A stretch of 64,000 nt of DNA. Origin: Blasia pusilla. Its lineage: Eukaryota; Marchantiophyta; Marchantiopsida; Blasiales. Location: contig CM114271.1 in NCBI GenBank assembly GCA_050084515.1, positions 62,248,001-62,312,000 on the forward strand. Reading direction: 5' to 3'. A program made the translations under genes and the position numbers. This document shows positions 48,061 to 59,300 of this stretch, one piece after another. Every line of letters starts with the position of its first letter. The stretch's first letter is position 1. The notes below the pieces were generated by a model. That model made no database searches. It was not told the origin of the DNA and saw only the letters and a list, made by a program, of their open reading frames with translations.

Positions 48061-49392
48061 TATCATGAAGATGCGCTTAATATTCCAAGCACGTGAAAAT
48101 CGAGATGAGGCTCAGTTTCGGGACCGACCGGTTTAGGTGTTTGTTTTACACCGTAAGGGGTGGCGCAACACCAATCGTGATTGCATCCTACTTTGCACAG
48201 TTTACGGACCCTTCTCCCGCGACAGGGAAAGCTTCCCTTGGGGCAGGGCAGCGGGGCAGAGGACTCGAGGAGACGAGACGCACAGGAGAACAGAGCAGAG
48301 GCGGCCACGACTCCGTGGTGGGCTTGACTCCAATGGTAGCCCGGTGTCGCTGCCTGGTTGGCTCGCTGGTCTCCCCTCAAGAGCGCACGCTTTCATTGCT
48401 TTTTCCGCTCTCCGGATGCGGAGCTGACCGCGATCGGCACCGCATGCGCGTTTTAGGATCCAGTCGGAAAAGGTCCGCTGCGGCTGCCTCTCTCTTCTTT
48501 CGCGGAGGGGGATTCGCCGGTGGACTTCGCGTTCGCCAGAGGACCACTTCAGGACGCTCAGGTAGGCAGTGGTGGACGCTCACTGGACGGGGTTGGTTTG
48601 TCGGGACGCTGGTGCGACTTTACGCGTCAGGGCGTCCTTAACTCCGTCGCGTCGTCGCGCATGCTACGTACGAGTTGTAGAGTACTCGACCCAATCAGTC
48701 AGTGTCCATAAAGCCTGCGCGTCCTACTCCGCAGAGAGACAACCGACTCCGATCTGAATCACGAGCTCAGCTGGCAGTCTCACTTGCGGAACTGTGAGAT
48801 TGTGGCGATGTAAGATAGGCCACGGAGCTGAAATCTGTAGAGCGTCCGAAGAGATGCTCTGAGCACTGCAGACAGCTCGAATTAAGAGGTGGTTGCCAAT
48901 CCCAGCAATCTGCCATCAGCGTGGCGAGCGCCACACAGTCCGCTGGAGAACCCCAGAGTCCGTGTAGAAATCTGAACCGCTGCGGCATCGGAGTCGCCCT
49001 TCGCGATTGTGTGCAAGCGGCAACCTGGGATTGCGTTCACGAGTGCGTCGAGGAGAGAATCGTACTGCTGTGGTAGTGAAGGGAGATAGATCGAGGGAGA
49101 GTGGTAGACACAAGACTCACCCTCCGGAGGACAAGAGGGTGGACATTGCGGACGACGGTGTCGTGTTCCAGATTCGGAAGAGGAGAGAGAACGATTCTTA
49201 GGCGGGAACGCAGGTGGATGCGGTGTGCAGCTCTAGAAAATTCTAGAGCGGAGGGAGGGTAGGATCGCCTCCTCGTACGCGGGAGCGGTCTGAGTGTCCG
49301 CTCGGAGAATTCGGCAGTGGTGACGGTTCCGGTCGTGAAATTGTAGATCGCAACAAGGCGAGGAGATTTGGTGTCCTGAAGCACAGCTCGCG
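48061..49392 (+). promoter_or_regulatory. GC-rich promoter and 5' leader of the arogenate dehydratase gene
   Basis: GC content rises sharply here. A G-box core CACGTG lies at 48090-48095. Short plus-strand frames (48093-48641, 49007-49201) have no recognisable product and would act as upstream ORFs if included in the mRNA. No transcription start can be fixed. Confidence 0.4.
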
Positions 49393-50685
49393 ATGGCTTT
49401 GCGCATGGGCGTCGCCGGGCCTTCGAGTTTGAAGTTCGCGAATTCGGTAGTGTTTTCTCCCAAGACGATTCCCGCTCACAAGAGCATGGTCGCAGTGAAA
49501 CAGGAGCAGCGGCCCAAAGCAGCGGAGGGATGCAGAGCGACGTACGACATCGAAGCGATCACCTGGCCCCGGAGCGACAATCCCTACATGGAGGAGCTGA
49601 AGGCGGGGCGGCCCGCCCAATGGCAGAGCTACTGTGCCGTTCTGTCGAGTCAATGGCTGGAGGACGGGGAGGAAACGAAGGACATCACCGACAATGGAGC
49701 GGTTCTGGGTAGTTTGGGTCTTGCATCCACCACGGACGGTGGCAATAATCTCATCTCTTTGCCGAAGGCGTTGTCCACGACCGATCTCGCACTGCAGCCT
49801 CGCCATGGATCTTCAATGCGCGTAGCTTACCAAGGAGTTCCCGGAGCCTACAGCGAATCGGCAGCCTCGAAGGCCTATCCGGGATGCGAGCCCGTACCAT
49901 GTGAGCAATTCGACACCACGTTCCAATCCTTGGAGCTCTGGTTGGTAGATAGGGCAGTGCTACCCATCGAGAATTCATTGGGCGGAACCATCCACCGAAA
50001 CTACGACCTCCTACTCCGTCATCGGCTGCACATCGTGGGAGAGGTGCAGCTCCCTGTCAATCACTGCCTCATGGCACTGCCTGGGGTTCCCAAGGAGCAC
50101 TTGAGGCGCGTGATCAGCCATCAGCAAGCTCTTTCTCAGTGCGAGAACAGTCTCTCCAAACTGGGGGTCGTCAGGCAGGCCGTGGATGATACCGCTGGCG
50201 CTGCTCAATTCATCGCCGCCCAGGGTCTCAGGGACACGGGAGCTGTCGCAAGTGCAAGGGCAGCGGAGATTTACGGTCTCACCATTCTTGCCGAAGGAAT
50301 CCAAGACGACAAGGCGAATGTCACCCGCTTCCTCATGCTGGCAAGGGAGCCGGTGATTCCCAGGAATGACAGACCGTTCAAGACCAGCATCGTGTTCACT
50401 CTGGACGAAGGTCCAGGCATGCTGTTCAAAGCCCTGGCAACCTTCGCTTCCAGAAACATCAATCTGACGAAGATCGAGAGCCGTCCTCAAAGGCGCAAAT
50501 CACTGCGGGTTGTCGACGAGAAGACAAACAGCAGCGCTGCCAAGTACTTCGACTACCTCTTCTACATCGACTTCGAAGCTTCCATGGCCGATCCCCGCGC
50601 GCAGAACGCACTGGGCAACCTTCAAGAGTTCGCCACTTTCCTCAGAGTCCTCGGCAGTTACCCCATGGACGTCAAGCCTTGCTAG
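49393..50685 (+). CDS. ADT: Arogenate dehydratase / prephenate dehydratase, plastid
   Basis: Single-exon frame of 430 residues. The enzyme decarboxylates and dehydrates arogenate to phenylalanine, the last step of the plastid pathway feeding protein synthesis and phenylpropanoids. Residues 1-140 are a poorly conserved, Ser/Ala-rich N-terminal extension consistent with a transit peptide. The catalytic domain starts at about 143 ([16 protein letters not shown]) and includes [20 protein letters not shown], and the hallmark ANVTRF at about 308-313. An ACT regulatory domain follows at about 331-421 ([19 protein letters not shown], with ESRP at 362-365), the site where Phe binds for feedback inhibition. 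Length is normal for plant ADTs. Whether it also uses prephenate cannot be read from the sequence with certainty. Confidence 0.96.
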   Translation: MALRMGVAGPSSLKFANSVVFSPKTIPAHKSMVAVKQEQRPKAAEGCRATYDIEAITWPRSDNPYMEELKAGRPAQWQSYCAVLSSQWLEDGEETKDITDNGAVLGSLGLASTTDGGNNLISLPKALSTTDLALQPRHGSSMRVAYQGVPGAYSESAASKAYPGCEPVPCEQFDTTFQSLELWLVDRAVLPIENSLGGTIHRNYDLLLRHRLHIVGEVQLPVNHCLMALPGVPKEHLRRVISHQQALSQCENSLSKLGVVRQAVDDTAGAAQFIAAQGLRDTGAVASARAAEIYGLTILAEGIQDDKANVTRFLMLAREPVIPRNDRPFKTSIVFTLDEGPGMLFKALATFASRNINLTKIESRPQRRKSLRVVDEKTNSSAAKYFDYLFYIDFEASMADPRAQNALGNLQEFATFLRVLGSYPMDVKPC

Positions 50686-51356
50686 GCCTCCGCCGTTGCA
50701 TTCCACCACCACAATTTTTTCGTCTTCGTAGATCTAGATCGAGGTATCTTTTTGCAGGATTCCATCAGACCTTGAGCGGCAGGATAGAAGGGGCCTGCCC
50801 TCCACGTTACCTGTACATTTCCTTCGTGTTGCTTCCGCCATTTTTCTCGCCCTAGTCTTCTTACTGTACATCGACGCTGGAGGCGGTGCTCCATGATCCG
50901 AGCACCGAAACCGACGTGTTGGAAGAAAAATCTCTGGGTGAATATACTCAATACCGAGACATTCGAGTACTTCTCAACGCTTAATGAATAGAAATCGTAT
51001 GGATGGAAATTCTGGACTTGCCTAAAAACCAGAGTGGCGAAAGTGGATGAGTCCTCCGTCGTTGTCTCGAGACCTTCAATTCCTTCATTTGTGGACAACG
51101 AACATCCCGTGGACTCCCATCGGAAGACTTCAATGCACACGGAAACTAGAAACACTTCGTCAGATCTCTCAGGATCAATTCTAAGAAAGTTCTAAGAAGA
51201 GCGATCCCGTCATTCGCCATAGATTGTGAGATTCCATATCGGTAGAGTTTATGTAAATCAATTCTATCGGGGAAAGGAATATCTTGAATTTGAATCACAA
51301 CTGGTATAAGGGCGGCAAGAAAATGTTTTAAAAGTAGGATTTGCGGCCAATGTATG
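50686..51356. other. 3' flank of the arogenate dehydratase gene
   Basis: Probable 3' UTR and downstream sequence. Open frames on the minus strand over this part have no recognisable product. Confidence 0.4.
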
Positions 51357-51480
51357 CTACTAGAGGGGTGGGGGAGAAAGTGATTAATGCAAACGCCCGT
51401 GGGATACTTGGATGGTGTAGATGATGGAAAAAAAATGACTTGTCGATACTTGGATGATGTAGATGATGAGAAAAAATGAC
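51357..51480 (+). repeat. Copy of the GGGGTGGGG dispersed repeat
   Basis: AGAGGGGTGGGGGAGAAAG matches the arm at 10262-10280. GATGGTGTAGATGATGG and then GATGATGTAGATGATGAG occur twice in tandem (51402-51437 and 51447-51478) and match 10308-10337. Confidence 0.65.
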
Positions 51481-51575
51481 TTATCTGTATCTGTAGGAGA
51501 CTTAATTAGGAATTGATCAAATCCTCGTTATGTCCCTTATCAATTCCTTAGGGAAGTGATAGTCACACTTGTGGG

Positions 51576-51606
51576 TATCGATAAAGCCCATAAGGCTTTA
51601 TCGATA
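51576..51606. repeat. 13-bp perfect hairpin with a 5-base loop
   Basis: TATCGATAAAGCC (51576-51588) and its exact reverse complement (51594-51606) are separated by CATAA. It lies just beyond the 3' end of the U6 pseudogene. Confidence 0.95.
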
Positions 51607-51629
51607 TGACTTATTATGACATTCCTCTA

Positions 51630-51729
51630 TGGACCATTTTAAGATTTGTGCGGGTCATCCTTGTGGAGGGACCATGGTAATCTTCTCTGTATCGTTCCTA
51701 TTTTATATCGCATGTGCACGAAGGGGATC
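51630..51729 (-). pseudogene. U6 spliceosomal snRNA pseudogene
   Basis: The minus strand aligns end to end with plant U6 snRNA. It has CCCTTCG-like 5' sequence, then GGAACGATACAGAGAAGATT with the ACAGAGA box intact, CAAGGATGAC, and AAATGGTCCA at the 3' end. The invariant catalytic AGC triad is ACC here (TTACCATGG), several stem bases differ, the terminal T-run needed for Pol III termination is missing (ATAGAGG follows), and no upstream sequence element is visible. It is therefore probably a retroposed or decayed copy rather than a working gene. Confidence 0.85.
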
Positions 51730-53400
51730 GTATTTATGAACGTGTAAGGCGAGTTATCAAATAGTTCAAGGGGAAGGACTAGACTCGTTTGCTTCCATGC
51801 TAGTAGACAACATTGATTTTTTTCGTTGCTTAGTTCCCTCTATTTTAGCTACTCTCCCCAAGTCCAGATCTATATTGGAAACCTACTAGGGTTTCTCTTA
51901 CCAATTCCTATGAGTGCTTAAGACTTGATGTGTCTATTATCCATACGGTCCATAGTCAATGGAGTTCATGAAATTCCTTAAAAATTTCTCTTACCTTGAC
52001 ACAACATTCTATGATTTGCTTTAACAAATAATAGAAAGTTTTCTTGTTAAATTTTCATGGTTGGAAATATCTTGACAAGAAAGTTTTAAAATCAAACTAT
52101 TAGGTACTCTTGGGATGCACGAAGGTGACTAATGAAAAGTAATTTGAATTACCCAACATTAGGTTGATAAGTGTCCCCAAATCTACCCATACACTCCAAA
52201 ATGACCTCTACCTTGATTGATCCTTGAATTGACTCTAAATTATCAAAGACACGTGTCAAAACATGATTGGCTAAAAATGCCAGATGTTAGAGGAGAGGAG
52301 TTTAAAAATCCAAGGGGCAATATGAAACAATAATAATATAGATTTCCTCATTGTTTGAAAAATTTTCAGATCGGACTTCCATCCTCGTAAATTCCTTGTT
52401 CAATATGACTCATTGGAAATAACAACCCAGAAACAAGTTTACAAAGATTTCTGTCAAAGTTTCTTGTCGAATGTGTCTCTCAAAAGTAATAAACCGGTGA
52501 AATTATAATGGGATTTAGGGTTTACTTTTTTTCTTTCCAATTAAGGAGATACTTTCTTTCCCAAATGATGATAAGAGGAGGTGGTGGAGGGAAAAGGGTT
52601 TAGTGTAAGGTAATTTAGATTCAAAATGAGATGATGGAAACGAGGGACTTAAATGAAGAAAGGTGAAAGACTAGAATTTAAAGTGAGGAAATTTGCAATG
52701 CATATGAGAAAGAGAAGGAAAGTTGGTTCGAGTTTTTAATTTTTTTCCCAAAATTTGAAATTATTAGAAGAGAATGCATATTTAGTTAGAAGAGAAAATA
52801 GTAAAAGATCAAGGTTTACAATGGTTTTACATATTAGTTTTTTTTTTTAAAATTCCAAAATGAAAAACATAGACATGGGGGATTTTCTAATAAAAAGACG
52901 AAGAAGAGAAAGTGCATGTAAGGAATGGGATTGAAATGGAAGGAGTCATATTAATAACAACATCCAACTTGGTAAATAAATTTAAGAAATTGCATTTCAA
53001 AAATCTCTTTAAAATGTGGTGCTTGTAGAAGACTTTTTGCAAAGTTTCTTGACATATAAGGCTTTTAAAAAACATTACTAGAAATAAAGCATCATTTGTG
53101 ATCATAGAGAGTCTCCACACAATTTCAAGTTGTTATAAATCCCATGATGACTAATGATAGTTGTTGCATGGTAAAAAAGGATATTCTTATCAAAACTCAT
53201 AATAATGGTTTTCTTTTTAATTTTATTTTAGTTTTAATATGGTTGTACCATACTCATAACTTTATTGGATCAAAAGAGCTACAGTTCATGAACATTAGCA
53301 AAATTTGTTGTAGTTATAAGTTATTCACAATCTATCATTATGGGAATGGGTTTCTTTTCTTTCATTTAGATCCATAACAAAGTTAATCAATGCCAAAATT
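51730..53400. other. AT-rich stretch with a Helitron-like end
   Basis: Near 52293-52336 is a minus-strand Helitron-like 5' end (ACAATAATAATATAGATT on the plus strand, preceded by GAGGAGTTTAAAAATCC). Its 3' partner was not found. No gene is supported. Confidence 0.4.
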
Positions 53401-54719
53401 CTAATACCAATAAAATTTTTAACAGATTTTTGTTCTTTTCATATGCCTATACAATACAATCATTAGTTGTGCTTACCTCTAGTTTGTCTAATCTTATTGC
53501 TATTACTAGTCCTAACCCTATCATGCCTAATACGATATATCCATGTGGACTTGAGGTACTAGTGCACCTTGCTTCTAATTATACTAGTTATAGGGTAAGG
53601 TGATGAGTGTTGTGAGCGTATATATACTATGAAGTCTATATCATTGTTTACATCTACCCACAAGATTGATATTCATATTCTATTCTTATCCCTACATTGG
53701 TACATTCATACATGCACAACAATACCACATAAAAAAAAAAAAAAAAAAAAAACTTAAAAAACTCTACTCTCAATTTAAATTTGTTTTAAAATAATGATAC
53801 GGTCAAACCATGTTCATCCTCTCGCACAAGGGAACTTGCACTCTAAGACCTTAACTCTTATCAAACCCTAGAAGAATGAGCCCTTCTTAGGCTGGACATG
53901 AGGAGAATAAATCTAGAGATCATTCTTCTCCCCTTGTAAACAAGTGAGAAGAGCCAAAAGATCCCCCATCCCCCCTTTCTTCCTCCCAAAAAGAAAAGGA
54001 AAAGCCCAAAAATAGAAAAGAAAAAATGATAACTTGTCACATAGGTTACCATAAGACCATTGGCCGAGTCAATATATCATCATACCCAAAATAGAAATAT
54101 AGGGAATTTGTTAGAAACTTGGATCCCAATGAAATAGTGCTAACACCAATCTCATCCAACCATCCATAACAAATATACAAGCAAGTAGCTTGGAAATTCG
54201 CTACATCATCAACGCAATAGAACTCTAATTGTTGACCAGCTATGATGTGGCATGAGCTCAAACTGCAATTGGGGATGATGGTATAACTTAGCCTATGGCA
54301 CCAAATATAAATTTGAACCATCGGCCTTCTTCCATTTCATCAATGGTTTACCATTTTGCTCTACCTATAAAGAGATCCCTTTGTCCTTATTCCCTTCCCC
54401 TAGATGGAGCATGCTCCTTTGCAATGTTTATCTAATAGTCAACATGTGTATTGATTAATTATAACCTAAGTAATCTAGGAGAAAAGGAAAAATGCATGGG
54501 AATAGAAGACTCTTACAAGCTTGGCAAATAGGATATCCTTGTCCTCCCATGTAAGGTCCTTCTATTGTATGTGATGGTTTGCTTGTAGATCATCCATGTT
54601 GCCTAAGGTTGGATATGGTTTATTACAAGAATTGCAACATACACTTAATAAACTTACTGGGAGAAAAAAATTGCAAGAAAGCTAGATGGATAGATATGCG
54701 AATAACAAGGGCATGCGAA
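53401..54719. other. AT-rich stretch with a long A-run
   Basis: An A-run of about 23 bases at 53731-53753 could be the tail of a retroposed element. I could not define its body or a target duplication. No gene is supported. Confidence 0.35.
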
Positions 54720-55600
54720 GCAATATTATCGCGAATAGGTAAGTCTATGACGCTCATGCTAGTGGAGATCCGCAAAGTGAGTCATGATCGCGGGTCCAAG
54801 GAGGAAAGACCTTGGTATGACCAACAAAAGTCAGAACCTAGACTAGGAACGGTGGCGGTACCGAATGTAAGATTAATACTAGGCAAGACGCACTTGAGAC
54901 TACCCTTAGGTGAGAAAGGACGTAGCTACTTGCGGGGATAAGAGCAAGGCAAGCATAGTGAGAGACTTTTGAGCCAAGCTGCAAGTCAAGGATGAGAATT
55001 AAGGAACGTGTGATTAGTCAAGATGGGCGAGACGCCATAAGACTAGTCACAGAACATGATGGGCGGCAAGACAACCATGAGGTGGAGAACAATAAGTGTC
55101 AAGATGGGGGCTAACCATGAGATACAAAAAACGAGGGTCCAAGCTCCAAGATGGGTTTGGGGAGTTGAGAGTTGTAGAATCTCAAGGGAGCCTTTGCGAA
55201 GTCATCTTGAGGAATAGTTAGTTAAACCCGGGTTTGTTGGTTGCAAAGCACATTTGGGTTGATGGCCAAAATCAAGGGCCCGAGGGGAATAATGGGGAAG
55301 GTGGATTTCCCGTGGAGAAGCCCAGAATTACTTGTTGGAGGGGACATTCTCCCTTCCTACCTGCTTTTGAGGGATTAACTGATGTGCCTTGAGGGATTAA
55401 CCAACGTACTCCGATATAGGTGAGCGACTTGGGGGGGATTGGTGAAGGCTTGGGGAAGAGGCTACATGCTTGGGGAGACTTGACCTGATTGGCACTTGGA
55501 ATCTTCTCGACTACTTACGAGATGCGTGACCGGTTGAGTCTTTCAAACTCAATCGAAGACTTTTGCTTGCAAAGCTGAAAGTTGGGAACACTTCGGGATG
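54720..55600 (+). repeat. LTR-like long repeat, copy 2
   Basis: Direct-strand copy matching the reverse complement of 14700-15660, with the same order of blocks: AGTCATGATCG, AAAGACCTTGGTATGA, TCCAAGCTCCAAGATG, GGACATTCTCCCTTCCTAC, GAGACTTGACCTGATTGG and TGCTTGCAAAG. The two copies are diverged by substitutions and small indels. The TATAAGTACTTATA palindrome of copy 1 is not preserved. Confidence 0.6.
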
Positions 55601-56157
55601 AAAAATAAGCGTAGACTTTAGAACCTCTCATGACGATCAATGTGTAATTGGTCCATATCCTATACTTTTCCATTTATAAATCGTTCTTCATTTTATTTGC
55701 ATTCTCTCTCTCTCTCTCTCTATTATTGACATCACGACTCTCCTCACTTGGGAATCTTTAATTAAGTAGAGAGATGAATGACTTTGGATGAATGAAAAAG
55801 TGGATAGAACCGTAATAAACGCAGAATTCCAAACCTATTCAAATTGTTATTTTGGACCTCCACCAAAATGGTGAAAACAGGAGCACCACAACACCCTAAA
55901 CCCCCCCCTATTAGGGCTTTGAGAGGTCCTAATTTGGAGGATATGAGTTATGCTAGAACCCTTGAGCCATGATTGGCCCGTAGTGAATTGCTCCCATGTG
56001 CAGCATGGCCATCATATTGAAATTATCGAATTATGGGAAAAATGATTTTCTATCTTTAACGTGGCGAGATAGACACACGTGGGCGAATGAAAAGCGAGAA
56101 AATTTATCCTTTTCTATGTTATCTAATTGGTGTCTGGCCATCCCTGGCTGGGGGTGG
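55601..56157. other. Intergenic stretch upstream of EF-P
   Basis: Contains a CT microsatellite of about 9 units near 55705 and an AT-rich flank. The transition to GC-rich sequence begins near 56120. Confidence 0.4.
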
Positions 56158-56206
56158 CGCCCATGGCCATCCATGGGTATGCATGTCATGCCCATGGGCC
56201 CATGGT
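56158..56206 (+). promoter_or_regulatory. CCATGG / GGGCCCA palindrome cluster upstream of EF-P
   Basis: Within 50 bases there are four CCATGG-type palindromes, ending in CCCATGGGCCCATGG. The GGGCCCA core resembles the site II element bound by TCP factors, which is frequent in promoters of plant translation and housekeeping genes. It lies about 190 bases before the start codon, in the promoter or 5' UTR. The role is inferred. Confidence 0.4.
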
Positions 56207-56391
56207 GGGAGCGTGGCTGAGCGGAGCTCGGCTATGGCGGACGCAACAAAAGTGCCTGGATTTCTACGTGATTTGTCTCAATTTCTCCTCCTTCGATCCG
56301 GATAGGGAGACAGAGATCGGCGTGCAGCTGCAGGGCGAGGTTGCGCGTAGGAGGGAGGTTTCGGAGAGGGGTGCGAGCGTTGGAAGTCGTG

Positions 56392-59300
56392 ATGGCGGCG
56401 ATGATTGGAAGCGCCGCGGCTCTCGGGAGATCGGAGGTTTCAAGGCAGGGCATCAACGCCTCGTCCTCTTCCTTCAGCAGGAGCTCGAAAGCGTCTTCCG
56501 TGCAGGTGCTTGCATTGCTCAGGAATGCCGCTGGAGCCCCAGCTAACGCTGAGCTGGCGAATTGGAATGGTAAGTGCTGCACCTGATGACCAGTTTCCCC
56601 CGCACTCCCACTCCCTTGCCCCTAATGTGGAATCTTGAGTGCTGCCTGCATTCGCTGAGGAGGACTGAGCTTCAAACGTTCGAAAGATGCTCCGAGGGGC
56701 TGGCATTGGGTGCTGAGAGTGCTCATGGTAGTTCTGCAGCGGTGCTTTCTGGTGTTGGGTTGCTGATGTACTGAGCTTCAGGATGTCTCCGCATTGCCTC
56801 TTAGTATTCTCTGCATTGGGTCCACTCGGTTTGGCCAAGGACCCAGACCAGCCCGCAGGTTGAGAAGAAGAACGGCGGGTTGGCTCTGTTCTTCATGCTC
56901 AGGTTCTCTCTCCATCCACGCCTACGTGACCAGTGATGGGCCAGTTGAGAACTTGCCCACCTGAGATAACCATTCGGAACCGTTTGCTAACAGTTCTGCC
57001 AGGGACAGCCGAGTGCATCTCTACAGTTTGTAGACTACATAAGACGAGAAGCTCCTGAAGAATTTCATCCCTTGTATGTGTATGAATCCTATTCCTGGGG
57101 TTTGTGGAGAATCCTTTCAGGCTTGTAAAGAAGTCGAAGTTGAACCCCAGCTGCGTTACTGATCTAGTTTGGCGTTGCAACCTACGGGTTGCATTGCAAA
57201 AGCATCCTCGGTTGGACTTTGTGGTCCTCAGTCCGATTTTGTAGCATTGCCATCATCTTTATTTTTGATTCCCAACGATTTTTGGCTATGGAATTTTTCG
57301 AGTCCTGTGCTTTTGATCTCTCTCTCATGGTCCTTGCTCTGGGCGGCCCTGGACAAGAACTCATTTTATTCATTGATTCATTCTCTGCTTGTTGTTCGCT
57401 TGTAAGTTGGGTTCTAGCCAAAGAGGACATGGGATGTTTCGCCCATGAATCGGAAGCACTAGCATGTGATGTAAATGCACCAACATTCATTGCCAAATAT
57501 CATCCTCACTCTGCGTGGCAGCTGTGACATCATTCTTTTTGGGGACGGATTCATCTCGATTTCGCAACTCACCCTCTCCTGTCAGGTAATTTAACTTCTT
57601 GATGCGGGGGACCTGACATTGGAACCGGTTTCCATTCAAGCTACTTTAAAATGGTCAGGAGTGCCTTATTCGTCCAGTAGACAACACATCAGCATTAGAG
57701 GGCAGTGTGTAGCAGAGTAGTATGCTGAAATAAGAGTCGAAGAACATATGGGCACTTTTTGAAGCTCTCATAATGACTTCACTCTGTAGCTGGGGTCCAT
57801 GAATCACAGGAAATCCGAAGTCCTCCCATGTGGGTGGGTCATAGATCAATGTGGAAGAGACACTTGGGGAGAGTGAGCAGAGACTTACTTGTGAATTAGA
57901 TAGTGTACTGTCTGGGACTATAGCATTTCATTTTGTAGTAGGGGTCCATGATTCCGAGAAAATCTGGAGTCAGGCAGGGTGGTTGGGTCATAGTTCAATC
58001 AAGGTAGAGGAAAATCAGGAGAGTGAGTGATAGTAGCAAGGGGGGTAACCAGTGTGCTGCCTATTCCAAGGTAGAGAGTCTGTCCAGGCAACCATGAGTT
58101 TCTCTGCCACTATTAATGCCAGCGTCTTGCAGGTTGGGGTTAGACGGCTTTGCATCAATATATACAAGGACCCAGAAGAGTGTCTCAGGGACAGAGGCTG
58201 GGCGTCAAAAACGATTTGGTATAAGATATCACCACACTAGCAAGATTTTGCACCTTCATTTGACCATGTTTAGCGAGCTCAAAACTAGCAGATTTCCATG
58301 CAAAATGTTGTACCCTCACTAGCATTCTGAAGCCTAAATTCTAAGGTGGCTTCTGTTGTATTGGTGGTCTTGTATACCCAGTCAGAGTGTAATATCAGCT
58401 GCTGTGCCAATTCTGAATGTGTGGATCAATGTTGAAGGTTGGCCTTATGCATTTCTGTGTGTGGTGGGGTACAGGGATCTATGCCCTATCCACCAATGAC
58501 TTCAGGACGGGAAGCAACATAGAGCTCGATGGTGCACCCTGGCGTGTTATGGGTATGGTCCTTAATCAAACTATTCTAAGGATCCATGCAAGGTTGTGCA
58601 GGATACGAATCCATACTTAAAATATGCGACATTCTCTTTTGCTATGAAAGAAAGTAGTAACATTCTATGGTTCAATCAGTTTTTTTCCCCAAGGCCCTTT
58701 TAGTTTTAGACTCCAAATGATTTTAATTTTCTTGGAGTGGGGGGCAACAGTTTGGAACTCTGGAAGGCGAAAAGTGGGTTCAAGTATTTTGGGGAGTGGT
58801 TTTGATTTGGAAACAATGTTGGAGTGGAACTTGGGGAGTGGAGAATGGGTTTTAACTAAGTGGAATTTTGGGGAGAACCTTTAGTTTGGAGAGTGGAGGA
58901 GTACTATTTTGCCTGTGTCTAACACGGGCGGATGACTTGTCATATTTAACCTGGTGCAGGTAATAGTCGACTTCATGTATACTAGTTTAATGGCTGTGTG
59001 ATGCACGAAATTTAGGATTACTGAACATTTCAATGAAATGATCCTAAAAACAAAGATGAAAAAATGTGGAATGGCAAAAGCTGACATCTCAATGTTAGTT
59101 TAGAATTGTGGCATTTGAAAGAAGACATATGGCATCCATAGAGCATTCTACATTCCTTAATCCCTGGTACAAATAATAGTATGGAGGGATGTATCTCAGG
59201 GAAGTCTGCTATAATTGACTGAGAATATTACTGTTCTGTGCAGAGTTTTTGCATGTCAAACCTGGCAAAGGTGCAGCGTTTGTGAGAACCAAGCTGAAAA

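Noticed and set aside
49243-49806. 187-residue minus-strand frame over the arogenate dehydratase start
   Set aside because: It is a shadow of a well-supported plus-strand gene.
50011-50490. 159-residue minus-strand frame inside arogenate dehydratase
   Set aside because: It is antisense to the catalytic and ACT domains and has no independent support.
51630-51729. Functional U6 snRNA gene
   Set aside because: The catalytic triad is changed, the terminal T-run is missing and no upstream Pol III element is visible.
57182-57527. Open frames of 104-112 residues on both strands in EF-P intron 1
   Set aside because: They lie inside a well-defined GT-AG intron and resemble nothing known.
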